Counted from the stretch's first letter, positions 1-6,946 are shown. The stretch: 11,780 bases of DNA from CAJQQY01 sp964352225 (GCA_964352225.1 CAYGRM010000207.1:1-11780), one strand, 5' to 3'. Numbers and translations are program-made. Notes: generated by a model not told the origin, from the sequence alone.

Positions 1-335
1 TTTAACATTTCTTCTACATTCATAACCATGTTCATAATCCACTCAGGCTTACGAAGTTCTGTCAAGCCTTTCCACCCAGGACCAACAACTCTTTTGTCCG
101 TTAACTTGTGGCAAGCTGAACATTTCATTTCGTAGATTGCTTTTCCGCTGGCCACCATTTTAGCATCAAGAGGGGAGTTTAATTTTACATTTCTTACCGA
201 GCCTACTCCTTTTCCATCATCGACTTTTTTTGTAGCTACAGGTTTTTTAGAGGAATCTTTTGAAGAATCACTTGCGTCATTTCCACAAGCAAATACTAAA
301 ACTGCTAGAAATATTAAGAATGATAATTTCTTCAT
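1..335 (-). CDS. Lipoprotein c-type cytochrome, partial (3' end off the left edge)
   Basis: The reading frame starts at the ATG at 335 on the complement and is still open at base 1, giving 111 residues. It begins with a short hydrophobic signal ending in VFAC (Cys17), so it is probably a lipoprotein. A Ser/Asp/Lys-rich linker (about 19-45) follows, then a single heme-binding motif CSACH (72-76) and the VGPGWKGL and PEWIMNM segments typical of small class I cytochromes c; one of the Met residues at 101-110 is probably the distal heme ligand. It is transcribed away from nosZ across a 173-bp shared regulatory region. Small cytochromes c beside nosZ are common in clade II nos clusters, and the inferred role is electron donor to NosZ in the periplasm. 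Fusion to another domain beyond the edge cannot be excluded. Confidence 0.88.
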   Translation of the reverse strand, partial: MKKLSFLIFLAVLVFACGNDASDSSKDSSKKPVATKKVDDGKGVGSVRNVKLNSPLDAKMVASGKAIYEMKCSACHKLTDKRVVGPGWKGLTELRKPEWIMNMVMNVEEML

Positions 336-375
336 TTTGATTTTGTTTAGATGAATTATAAATAATTATTCGCGT

Positions 376-418
376 CAAATCTACAATTCGATTATGTTCT
401 CTTTACTGATTTAAATCA
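376..418 (-). promoter_or_regulatory. Candidate FNR/Crp-family-activated promoter of the cytochrome c gene
   Basis: The perfect 12-bp palindrome TGATTTAAATCA (407-418) contains the FNR-family core TGAT-N4-ATCA. On the complement strand TAGATTTG (383 down to 376) matches the Bacteroidota -7 consensus TAnnTTTG exactly. The palindrome centre (412.5) is 29.5 bp from the first base of the -7 element, which would put it near -41.5 for a transcript starting around 371. No clear -33 TTG is needed if an activator recruits polymerase (class II arrangement). The regulator identity and start site are inferred. Confidence 0.6.
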
Positions 419-427
419 TCATTTCGA

Positions 428-471
428 TTGATAGAAATCACCATTTACCACTTGCATTAGAGCGTCATTTG
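428..471 (+). promoter_or_regulatory. Candidate FNR/Crp-family-activated promoter of nosZ
   Basis: TTGATAGAAATCAC (428-441) matches the FNR consensus TTGAT-N4-ATCAA at nine of ten defined positions. GTCATTTG (464-471) keeps the TTTG half of the TAnnTTTG -7 element but lacks the leading TA. The box centre is 434.5, again 29.5 bp before the first base of the -7 element, predicting transcription from about 476 and a 5' leader of about 33 bases. The weak -7 element suggests dependence on an activator. Confidence 0.55.
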
Positions 472-508
472 TTTAGAACAATTATTAATAACCAAATCAA
501 TCAAAAAA

Positions 509-2500
509 ATGAAGAACAAACCATTCCAACAAAACCCTCTCTCCTTTTTATTTTTTGTTACTGGATTAGTCTTTTTTACTTCATGTGGAAATGCTAATAA
601 CTCCTCACAAAATACTTCTGGTGTTTTAGGAGGCGATGCAGCATCACAAGTTTATGTTGCGCCAGGAGAGTACGATGAATTTTACGGATTTATGTCTGGA
701 GGATTTAGTGGACAAATTAGTGTTTACGGTATTCCTTCAGGACGTCTATTCAAAGTGATTCCGGTATTTTCCGTTGATCCTGAAAAAGGCTATGGTTTCA
801 ATGAAGAAACTAAACCAATGCTTAACACCTCTCATGGTTTTGTGCCTTGGGATGATGCCCATCACCCAGAGCTTTCTCAAACTAATGGAGAAACAGATGG
901 ACGATGGATTTTCATTAATGGAAATAATACACCCCGTATTGCTCGAATTGACTTGACTACTTTTGAAACAGCTGAGATTATTGAAATTCCAAATAGTGGA
1001 GGTAATCACAGTTCTCCTTTCGCTACTGAAAATACAGAATACGTGGTAGCAGGAACTCGATTCGGCGTACCTTATCCACAAGCTGATGTTGCTATCGATA
1101 GCTATGCTGAGAATTTCAAAGGAATGTTGAGTTACATCAGCGTTGGTGACAAAGGCGAAATGGATATTGCTTTCCAAGTAATGTTACCTGCTTTTGATTA
1201 TGATTTAGCTCACTCTGGAAAAGGGAAATCTCACGGTTGGACTTTTTTCACAACTTATAATACTGAGCAAAAATCAACATTGCTAGAAGTGGCTGCTTCT
1301 CAAAATGATAAAGATTTTATTGCTGCTGTCAATTGGAAAAAAGCAGAAGAGTATATGAAGGCTGGGAAGTTTAAAGAAGTTCCTGCTAACTATGCACACA
1401 ATGTATATGATGAACATACACATATGGCAACTTCAACGATGAAGAAAACAGTTAAAATTCTAGACCCTGCAGATTGTCCTGGATTAGTTTACTTTTTGCC
1501 TACTCCAAAATCTCCGCATGGAGTTGATGTTGATCCAACTGGTGAATACATTATTGGAAATGGAAAATTATCTGCTGACTTAACTGTTCACTCTTTCACT
1601 AAAATGATTGCTGCGATTGAAAACAAAGCCTTCGAAACAACCATTGCTGGTGTTCCTGTTTTAAAGTTTGAAGAAGTTACAGCAGGTGCTGTGGTGGATG
1701 CAGGTTTAGGTCCTTTGCATACCGAGTTTGATAATAAAGGTAATGGTTACACTACTTTCTTTATTTCATCTGAAGTAGTAAAATGGAAAGTGGAAACTCG
1801 AGAAGTTTTAGATAGAGTGCCTACTTATTATTCAGTTGGTCACTTGATGATTCCAGGTGGTGATTCAAGGAAACCTGATGGAAAATATATGGTCGCTTTA
1901 AATAAAATTACCAAGGATAGATATTTGCCGACAGGCCCTGAACTTTGTCACTCCGCTCAATTATATGATATTTCTGGTGATAAAATGAAGTTACTTTTAG
2001 ATTTCCCTACCATCGGTGAACCTCACTATGCACAAGGAATTGCTGCAAGTAAGATTGTTCCTAACTCGAAGAAATTTTATCCAATTGAAGAGAACAAGCA
2101 TCCATATCGCGCTATGGGTGAAAAAGATGCTAGAGTCGAACGAGAAGGAAATACCGTACACATTTACATGACAACTATTCGAAGTCACTTTGCTCCTGAT
2201 AATATTGAAGGAATTAAAGTGGGTGACAAAGTTTACTTACACGTAACTAACCTCGAACAAGATTGGGATGTTCCTCATGGTGTTGCCATTATGGGAGCTA
2301 ATATGTCGGAACTTTTAATCATGCCTGGACAAACAGAAACTATGCTTTGGGAACCAACTCAAGAAGGTGTTTTCCCATTCTATTGTACAGACTTCTGTTC
2401 TGCACTTCACCAAGAAATGCAGGGATATATTCGAGTTTCTCCTCGAAGTTCTAATATTGCTTTGAAGTGGGGATTAGGTGAAGAAGATGAACCAATGTAA
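509..2500 (+). CDS. nosZ: Nitrous-oxide reductase NosZ, clade II, Sec-type lipoprotein
   Basis: This is the terminal enzyme of denitrification, reducing N2O to N2 in the periplasm. The protein has 663 residues. Its N-terminus has a hydrophobic signal ending in FTSC and no twin-arginine motif, so Sec export and lipid anchoring are likely, as in clade II enzymes. The seven-bladed propeller carries the seven expected CuZ histidines: H118 and H119 (DDAHHP), H167, H337 (SPHGVDVDP), H404 (GPLHTEF), H445 (VGHLMIP) and H506 (GEPHYAQ). The cupredoxin domain (about 550-650) has H590 (DVPHG) and the CuA motif CTDFCSALHQEM, giving C626, C630, H634 and M637. All copper ligands are therefore present and the gene looks intact. 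The ATG at 509 follows an A-rich leader without a Shine-Dalgarno. nosLDFY lie downstream, and an FNR-type site lies upstream. Confidence 0.98.
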   Translation: MKNKPFQQNPLSFLFFVTGLVFFTSCGNANNSSQNTSGVLGGDAASQVYVAPGEYDEFYGFMSGGFSGQISVYGIPSGRLFKVIPVFSVDPEKGYGFNEETKPMLNTSHGFVPWDDAHHPELSQTNGETDGRWIFINGNNTPRIARIDLTTFETAEIIEIPNSGGNHSSPFATENTEYVVAGTRFGVPYPQADVAIDSYAENFKGMLSYISVGDKGEMDIAFQVMLPAFDYDLAHSGKGKSHGWTFFTTYNTEQKSTLLEVAASQNDKDFIAAVNWKKAEEYMKAGKFKEVPANYAHNVYDEHTHMATSTMKKTVKILDPADCPGLVYFLPTPKSPHGVDVDPTGEYIIGNGKLSADLTVHSFTKMIAAIENKAFETTIAGVPVLKFEEVTAGAVVDAGLGPLHTEFDNKGNGYTTFFISSEVVKWKVETREVLDRVPTYYSVGHLMIPGGDSRKPDGKYMVALNKITKDRYLPTGPELCHSAQLYDISGDKMKLLLDFPTIGEPHYAQGIAASKIVPNSKKFYPIEENKHPYRAMGEKDARVEREGNTVHIYMTTIRSHFAPDNIEGIKVGDKVYLHVTNLEQDWDVPHGVAIMGANMSELLIMPGQTETMLWEPTQEGVFPFYCTDFCSALHQEMQGYIRVSPRSSNIALKWGLGEEDEPM

Positions 2501-2551
2501 AACAGAATTTTTCTCAAAAAATATATGTCCTCAACATATATATTAACTCTT

Positions 2552-2583
2552 GGTGGCGGAGTATTTACTCTGCCACCTTTTCT
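2552..2583 (+). terminator. Rho-independent terminator-like hairpin after nosZ
   Basis: GGTGGCGGAGT (2552-2562) pairs with ACTCTGCCACC (2567-2577) as an 11-bp stem with one G-U pair and an ATTT loop, followed by TTTTCT. It sits between the nosZ stop and the next start at 2595. A second, weaker AT-rich hairpin precedes it (ATATATGT 2521-2528 with ACATATAT 2534-2541). It may terminate most nosZ transcripts or protect their 3' end, with the accessory genes read at a lower level. Confidence 0.8.
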
Positions 2584-2594
2584 AAAAATAATTT

Positions 2595-3215
2595 ATGAAA
2601 AATCTTCCTAGGCTATTGATGGTAGCGGCAGTTATATGTTTGTCGTCTCTTTTTTTCTTACCCATGTGGAAAATTACTTTGATCGCACCTCAGTACCCAC
2701 AAGGGGTAACCATGAATATTCATATTGATAAAATTAGCGGTGATACTCCAGGAACTTTGCAAAATATTAATATCCTTAATCACTATATTGGAATGAAAAA
2801 AATCGTTCCAGAATCAATCCCTGAATTGAAATATATGCCCTTTATTATTATGGGGTTAATAGTACTCGGCTTGTTAGCGGCAGGTGTCAATCATCGAAAT
2901 TTATATCTAGGCTGGGTCATTTTATTTGGGATAATAGGAATCATCGGGATCTATGATTTCTATTTGTGGGAGTACGATTATGGGCATACCCTTGATCCAA
3001 AGGCTCCGATGAAATTTCCAGGGGCATCTTTCCAACCACCGGTTTTTGGAACTAAACATATTATCAATTTTGTGGCAAAATCTTTTCCTCACACCGGAGG
3101 ATATTTAGCCATTTTTTCTGCAGTTCTTGCCGTAGCTGCTTGGTGGATAAAAAATAAAATAGACAAAACAAATGAAAAAAATACTTCTTCTTCTAAATAT
3201 GCTGTGGCTAATTAG
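2595..3215 (+). CDS. Unnamed four-helix membrane protein of the clade II nos cluster
   Basis: The protein has 206 residues with predicted membrane segments at about 7-24, 81-98, 103-121 and 169-186. The two soluble stretches (about 25-80 and 125-168) contain the recognisable strings PMWKITLIAPQYPQG (23-37) and NHYIGM (62-67). They are fairly rich in potential metal ligands: H43, H63, M67, H131, M139, H155 and H166. I recall proteins of this kind between nosZ and nosL in Bacteroidota and other clade II clusters, where a polytopic protein in this position is sometimes called NosB, but I cannot establish that this one is homologous to the Wolinella NosB. The first 44 bases of nosL overlap its 3' end, implying translational coupling. 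A role in copper delivery or NosZ maturation is inferred from context only. Confidence 0.85.
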   Translation: MKNLPRLLMVAAVICLSSLFFLPMWKITLIAPQYPQGVTMNIHIDKISGDTPGTLQNINILNHYIGMKKIVPESIPELKYMPFIIMGLIVLGLLAAGVNHRNLYLGWVILFGIIGIIGIYDFYLWEYDYGHTLDPKAPMKFPGASFQPPVFGTKHIINFVAKSFPHTGGYLAIFSAVLAVAAWWIKNKIDKTNEKNTSSSKYAVAN

Positions 3216-3606
3216 TAGTTGTACACCTACACCTGAACCAATTGAATATGGTTCTGATATGTGTGATTTTTGCAAAATGAGTATCGTGGATGCGCAACAT
3301 GGTGCAGAGTTGGTTTCTTCAAAAGGGAAGGTGTTTAAGTTCGATGCCATTGAATGCTTAATCGGATATTCGAAAGAAAAAAAAGATACTCAGTTTGCTT
3401 TTGAATTAGTCAATGACTATTCCACTCCAAAGGAATTAATTGATGCAAAGCAAAGCACTTTTTTAATTAGCAAAAATTTATCAAGCCCGATGGGAGCTAA
3501 TTTAACTGCTTTTGGAAATAAAGAAAACGCAGAGGAGATGTTGAGAGCGAAAGGTGGGAAGTTGTTTACATGGCCAGAACTTAAAAGTTATTTTTCCAAA
3601 AAATAA
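3172..3606 (+). CDS. nosL: NosL copper-chaperone lipoprotein
   Basis: NosL is an outer-surface or periplasmic lipoprotein that binds Cu(I) and helps assemble the CuZ site of NosZ. This 144-residue copy has a lipobox ending LISSC (Cys17), the NosL metal motif CDFCKM (C31, C34, M36), a central QHGAELVSSKGKVFKFDAIE segment and the conserved SSPMGANLTAF block (about 105-115). Length and motif order fit the family. The ATG at 3172 lies inside the preceding membrane-protein gene (44-bp overlap in another frame); the signal peptide begins directly at this ATG, which supports the start. Transcription probably continues from the upstream gene. Confidence 0.95.
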   Translation: MKKILLLLNMLWLISSCTPTPEPIEYGSDMCDFCKMSIVDAQHGAELVSSKGKVFKFDAIECLIGYSKEKKDTQFAFELVNDYSTPKELIDAKQSTFLISKNLSSPMGANLTAFGNKENAEEMLRAKGGKLFTWPELKSYFSKK

Positions 3607-3628
3607 ATTGCTCTTTGACGATTACTGT

Positions 3629-3695
3629 GAAAGCCCCGAAGCGGGCGAAATATCCCAAACTATGGCGAAGCCATAGGTTAAAAAATGAGGCTTTC
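3629..3695. repeat. Structured intergenic repeat-like element, nosL-nosD gap
   Basis: An outer stem GAAAGCC (3629-3635) / GGCTTTC (3689-3695) encloses a GC-rich hairpin (GCCC 3633-3636 with GGGC 3643-3646, competing with the inner end of the outer stem) and the perfect hairpin TATGGC-GAA-GCCATA (3661-3675). The sequence resembles short 'AGCCCCGAAG...GGCGAA' intergenic elements that I recall as dispersed in Bacteroidota genomes. It could also act as a terminator or RNA-stability structure behind nosL. Copy number cannot be judged from one window. Confidence 0.5.
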
Positions 3696-3758
3696 CTAGG
3701 ATTAGTTTAAGAACAAAATAAGTAACTATTCAGCAAAGCTGGACTTAATATAGAATTG

Positions 3759-3824
3759 AACGTAGAGTCGCAGAGCCGCTGAGAATTTTTCTGCGAAAAA
3801 TAAAAAACTCTGCACCTCTGTGTT
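3759..3824. repeat. MITE/REP-like element with imperfect 17-bp inverted ends
   Basis: The left end AACGTAGAGTCGCAGAG (3759-3775) and the complement of the right end (3808-3824) agree at 13 of 17 positions. The interior contains a smaller inverted pair around GAGAATTTTTCT. The alternating GCAGAG / CTCTGCG wording resembles a repeat family I recall as common in Bacteroidota intergenic DNA. It carries no coding capacity. With the element at 3629-3695 it accounts for most of the 241-bp gap between nosL and nosD, the only large break inside the accessory gene run. Confidence 0.5.
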
Positions 3825-3883
3825 CAAAATAAATAAAATAATCTGCGTTGCTAACAGGTACCAAATTAAATAAATATCCAAAA

Positions 3884-5128
3884 ATGAAAATTCTCCAAAT
3901 AATAATTGTAAGTATATTGTTTTTTCAAACTTCTTTCGCCAAAGAAATCGAAGTTTGTAAAACTTGTAAATATACTACCATTGTTGATGCCATTAAGTCT
4001 GCTGAGGATGGAGATGTAGTATTGATTCACCAAGGTGTTTACAAAGAAGGCAATATCGTAGTGGATAAATCTATTACCATTAAAGGAATAGATTTGCCCA
4101 TTTTGGATGGAGAAAACCAAACTGAGATTCTCACCGTAATTGCAAATGGCGTAACTATAGAAGGACTACAAATTCAAAATGTAGGTACGAGTTATATCGA
4201 AGATCGAGCAGGTCTACGCATTCGTAAGTCAAAAAATTTCACCATTAAAAACAACATTTTACTCAATACTTTTTTTGGCATTTATTTAGAACACGCTGCA
4301 GATGGAGTCGTCGAAAATAATAAAGTTATCGGTAAAGCTGAACTCGAAATGTCTTCAGGTAATGCCATTCATTTATGGTATTGTAAGCGAATCAAAATTC
4401 GGAAAAATTTAGTTCAGCATCATCGAGATGGGATTTATTTAGAGTTTGTTGACCATAGTATCGTTGAGGAAAATGTAAGTGAAGATAATCTTCGATACGG
4501 ATTGCATTTTATGTTTTCGAATAATGATGAATATTACAAAAATGAATTTCGCAGAAATGGGGCAGGAGTGGCAGTTATGTTTTCTAAAAAAATAAATATG
4601 AAAAATAATTTATTTGAATACAATTGGGGGAAAGCTGCTTACGGATTATTGCTTAAAGAAATTTACGATGCTGANNNNNNNNNNGAAAATAATGTTTTTA
4701 AAGAAAATACCATTGGGATTTTTGTAGAAGGATCTTCTAGAATTAATTATCAATCCAATGAATTTATGAACAATGGTTGGGCGCTAAAAATTAGTGGTGG
4801 TTGCCTCAATAACAAGGTCAACAACAATAATTTTGTTAGTAACACTTTTGACCTTTCCATGAGTAAATCAAATGATGAAAATGATTTTGATAAAAATTAT
4901 TGGAGCGAATATTCAGGATATGATTTAGATAGAAATGGGATTGGAGATGTTCCTTATCGCCCCGTAAAGTTGTTTAATTATGTTGTCAATCAAACGCCAG
5001 AAGCAACTGTTTTGCTGCGAAGTTTATTTGTTGATTTAATTAATTTTTCAGAAAAAGTGAGTCCAGTATTTACGCCCAAAAATGTAGTTGATAATGAGCC
5101 ATTGATGAAGCGTATTTCTTTTAAATAA
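3884..5128 (+). CDS. nosD: NosD, periplasmic beta-helix protein for NosZ copper-site maturation
   Basis: NosD is the periplasmic partner of the NosF-NosY ABC transporter and is required for assembly of the CuZ cluster. I start it at the ATG at 3884 (414 residues) because this gives a clean signal peptide ending in TSFA (cleavage before KE). The frame also extends upstream to a TTG at 3848, but the extra 12 residues (LTGTKLNKYPK) precede the signal and lie next to a repeat element. The body is a right-handed beta-helix of PbH1-type repeats with the NosD hallmarks ADGVVENN, RDGIYLEF, YGLHFMFSN, AYGLLLKEI and, at the end, YDLDRNGIGDVPYRPV. An N-terminal CKTC pair is also present. Ten Ns (4675-4684) mask residues 264-267; the frame continues across them as written. 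The start of nosF is 15 bases downstream. Confidence 0.95.
   Translation: MKILQIIIVSILFFQTSFAKEIEVCKTCKYTTIVDAIKSAEDGDVVLIHQGVYKEGNIVVDKSITIKGIDLPILDGENQTEILTVIANGVTIEGLQIQNVGTSYIEDRAGLRIRKSKNFTIKNNILLNTFFGIYLEHAADGVVENNKVIGKAELEMSSGNAIHLWYCKRIKIRKNLVQHHRDGIYLEFVDHSIVEENVSEDNLRYGLHFMFSNNDEYYKNEFRRNGAGVAVMFSKKINMKNNLFEYNWGKAAYGLLLKEIYDAXXXXENNVFKENTIGIFVEGSSRINYQSNEFMNNGWALKISGGCLNNKVNNNNFVSNTFDLSMSKSNDENDFDKNYWSEYSGYDLDRNGIGDVPYRPVKLFNYVVNQTPEATVLLRSLFVDLINFSEKVSPVFTPKNVVDNEPLMKRISFK
4675..4684. other. Run of ten Ns (assembly gap) inside nosD
   Basis: The ten undetermined bases fall between LLLKEIYDA and ENNVFKENTIGIF. Ten Ns together with the two flanking known bases make four codons, so the frame is preserved. 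The spacing fits a normal NosD turn at this point, suggesting the true gap is close to this size. A round ten can also be a conventional scaffold-join placeholder, in which case the length would be unknown. Confidence 0.97.
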
Positions 5129-5143
5129 AAATATATCTCCAAC

Positions 5144-5917
5144 ATGATTACAATCGAAAATCTTCACAAAGCATTCAAAAAAAATCAAGTCCTGAAGGGC
5201 GTTGATTTGACTTTTGATCAAGGCGGAATTACGGCAGTTTTAGGCCCGAATGGGTCAGGTAAAACCACTTTGATCAAATCAATTTTAGGAATGGTCATTC
5301 CTGATCAAGGAAATATTTTGATCAATGGAGAAAATGTAAAAGGGAAATGGAAATATCGAAATGGAATTGATTACTTACCTCAAATTGCAAGGTTTCCTGA
5401 GAATCTATTTGTCCAAGAATTATTTGACATGGTTCAAGATTTACGTTTTTCCGAAGGTAATAATCAAGAGTTGATTGAATTATTTGAACTCCAGCCATTT
5501 CTAGATAAACGTCTTGGGCACCTCTCTGGAGGCACTCGTCAAAAAGTAAATATCATTCAATCATTGATGTTTGATAGTCCAATAATTATTTTGGATGAAC
5601 CCACTTCTGGATTGGATCCCGTTGCCATGTTGCATCTTAAAGATTTGATTAATAAGGAAAAAGCTAAAGGTAAAACCATTTTAATAACTACGCATATCAT
5701 GAGTTTCGTCGAAGACATTGCTGATGATGTAGTCTTTCTTTTGGAAGGTAAAGTTCATTTCCATGGAAGTCTTAAACAACTCAAAACTCAATATAACGAA
5801 ACGACTGTCGAAAGAGCCATTGCTGCTATTTTACAAAAAGATAAAAAGCCTAAGCAATTGAATGGCAACACTTTAAACAAGTCTGAATCTCATTCACCTT
5901 TAAAAATTAAGTCATGA
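5144..5917 (+). CDS. nosF: NosF, ABC transporter ATPase
   Basis: NosF is the cytoplasmic ATPase that drives the NosDFY complex supporting copper-site assembly in NosZ. All nucleotide-binding motifs are intact in the 257 residues: Walker A GPNGSGKTT (34-42), signature LSGGTRQ (127-133), Walker B IIILDEP with the catalytic E152, the D-loop SGLDP, and the H-loop H184. About 30 lysine- and asparagine-rich residues at the C-terminus extend beyond the usual ABC core. The gene follows nosD by 15 bases and its stop overlaps the nosY start by four bases (ATGA), typical of an operon. ABC ATPases are alike, so the assignment rests on the position between nosD and nosY. Confidence 0.95.
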   Translation: MITIENLHKAFKKNQVLKGVDLTFDQGGITAVLGPNGSGKTTLIKSILGMVIPDQGNILINGENVKGKWKYRNGIDYLPQIARFPENLFVQELFDMVQDLRFSEGNNQELIELFELQPFLDKRLGHLSGGTRQKVNIIQSLMFDSPIIILDEPTSGLDPVAMLHLKDLINKEKAKGKTILITTHIMSFVEDIADDVVFLLEGKVHFHGSLKQLKTQYNETTVERAIAAILQKDKKPKQLNGNTLNKSESHSPLKIKS

Positions 5918-6696
5918 TAAAAATATTAAAGTATAGTTTTTTCGATTTGATGCGAAGTAGGTGGACGATAATTTATGCGGCATTTTACATGTTGTTTACT
6001 GTCTCGCTTTTATGGTTGAGTACTGATTTGTCGAAGGTGATTATAAGTTTGATGAATGTGATTTTGATTTTAGTTCCATTGATTGCAACGATGTTTTCCA
6101 TCATGTATTATTATAACTCTCGAGAGTTTGTAGAACTATTGTTAGCACAACCGATTAAACGAAGTGATATTTTTTTAGGACAGTATTTTGGGATAGCAAG
6201 TTCATTGTCATTGAGCTTGTTGATCGGCGTAGGAATTCCATTTTTATTTTATGGAATATTTTATTCAGCCGAAATTTTTAATTTTTTCACTTTACTGATA
6301 GTGGGAGTTTTTCTTTCCTTTATTTTTTCAGCTATTGCATTTTTTATTGCTTTAAAAAATGAAAATCGGATCAAAGGATTTGGTTTAGCGATTTTAGTTT
6401 GGTTGTTTTTTGCCATTATTTATGATGGTATCTTTTTGTTATTGTTAGTTTATTTTAATGATTATCCATTGGAAAATTTTGCGATTGGAACTTCGATGTT
6501 TAATCCAATAGATTTATCTCGAATTCTGATTTTATTAAAGTTGGATATTTCTGCCTTGATGGGATATACTGGAGCGGTGTTCCAAAAATTTCTAGGTTCA
6601 GGTGTTGGAATAATTGTATCAGTCGGAGTACTGTTATTATGGGTTGGAATTCCTACTTTTTGGATAAAAAGAACAGCTGGAAAAAAAGATTTCTAA
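5914..6696 (+). CDS. nosY: NosY, ABC transporter permease
   Basis: NosY is the inner-membrane partner of NosF that, with NosD, supports maturation of NosZ. The 260-residue protein has six predicted membrane segments at about 17-36, 42-67, 90-115, 121-148, 153-181 and 229-250. The cytoplasmic segment NSREFVELLLAQPIKRSDIFLGQY is characteristic of NosY-like ABC-2 permeases. Its start overlaps the nosF stop (ATGA), so the pair is probably translationally coupled. It is the last gene of the nos run; a hairpin with a T-tract begins 13 bases after the stop. Confidence 0.93.
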   Translation: MIKILKYSFFDLMRSRWTIIYAAFYMLFTVSLLWLSTDLSKVIISLMNVILILVPLIATMFSIMYYYNSREFVELLLAQPIKRSDIFLGQYFGIASSLSLSLLIGVGIPFLFYGIFYSAEIFNFFTLLIVGVFLSFIFSAIAFFIALKNENRIKGFGLAILVWLFFAIIYDGIFLLLLVYFNDYPLENFAIGTSMFNPIDLSRILILLKLDISALMGYTGAVFQKFLGSGVGIIVSVGVLLLWVGIPTFWIKRTAGKKDF

Positions 6697-6708
6697 AAAA
6701 TACGATTT

Positions 6709-6729
6709 ATGACAAATGTCATTTTTTTT
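6709..6729 (+). terminator. Terminator-like hairpin after nosY
   Basis: ATGACA (6709-6714) and TGTCAT (6717-6722) form an inverted repeat, realistically a 5-bp stem with a four-base loop, followed by an unbroken T-tract to 6729. The stem is short, so termination may be weak. A second, stronger hairpin lies about 85 bases on. Confidence 0.55.
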
Positions 6730-6813
6730 AAGAAAAATCTCTTTTAAATTGATGTTGTGAAAATAAGTTAGTAGTTCCTCAAAATACAACACCTACCTAT
6801 TTTGGGGACAAAA

Positions 6814-6859
6814 AGAGAAGGGAAATATTTCCTCAATATTTCTCTTCTCTTAATTTTTT
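6814..6859. terminator. Long-stem terminator-like hairpin downstream of the nos genes
   Basis: AGAGAAGGGAAATATT (6814-6829) pairs with AATATTTCTCTTCTCT (6835-6850) in a 16-bp stem with a single G-U pair and a TCCTC loop. It is followed by TAATTTTTT and preceded by AAAAA, so it could work in either direction. It is the strongest hairpin of the 290-bp nosY-peroxidase gap and the most likely end of the nos transcript. Confidence 0.75.
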
Positions 6860-6897
6860 CTCAATATATTTTTATATTTTTATTTGAAATATTTATT

Positions 6898-6946
6898 AAA
6901 AGATGATTTTAATCATCTTTTACTTTTTTCCAATTCCGTAATTTTA
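6898..6946 (+). promoter_or_regulatory. Candidate FNR/Crp-family-activated promoter of the peroxidase gene
   Basis: TGATTTTAATCA (6904-6915) has the same TGAT-N4-ATCA core as the boxes upstream of nosZ and the cytochrome gene. TAATTTTA (6939-6946) matches TAnnTTTG at all defined positions but the last. The centre (6909.5) lies 29.5 bp before the first base of the -7 element, the same distance as in the other two promoters, predicting a start near 6951. The box sits within a larger inverted repeat (AAAAGATGAT 6898-6907 / ATCATCTTTT 6912-6921) followed by ACTTTTTT, so a terminator role is an alternative or additional reading. Confidence 0.55.

Noticed and set aside
746..1177. Complement-strand open frame of 143 codons inside nosZ
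   Set aside because: It lies wholly within a clear nosZ coding region, has no recognisable motif and no start context, and is a shadow of codon bias.
3848..3883. TTG start giving a 12-residue longer NosD
   Set aside because: The extension would precede a good signal peptide and abuts a repeat element; the ATG at 3884 is preferred.
4675..4684. nosD as a pseudogene or frameshift
   Set aside because: The frame and beta-helix pattern continue on both sides of the N-run, and the C-terminal NosD motif is intact.
6709..6722. ATGACAAATGTCAT as a Crp-family operator
   Set aside because: The TGAC-N4-GTCA form is suggestive, but an uninterrupted T-tract follows and no -7 element sits at the 29.5-bp distance seen in the other three sites, so a weak terminator is the simpler reading.
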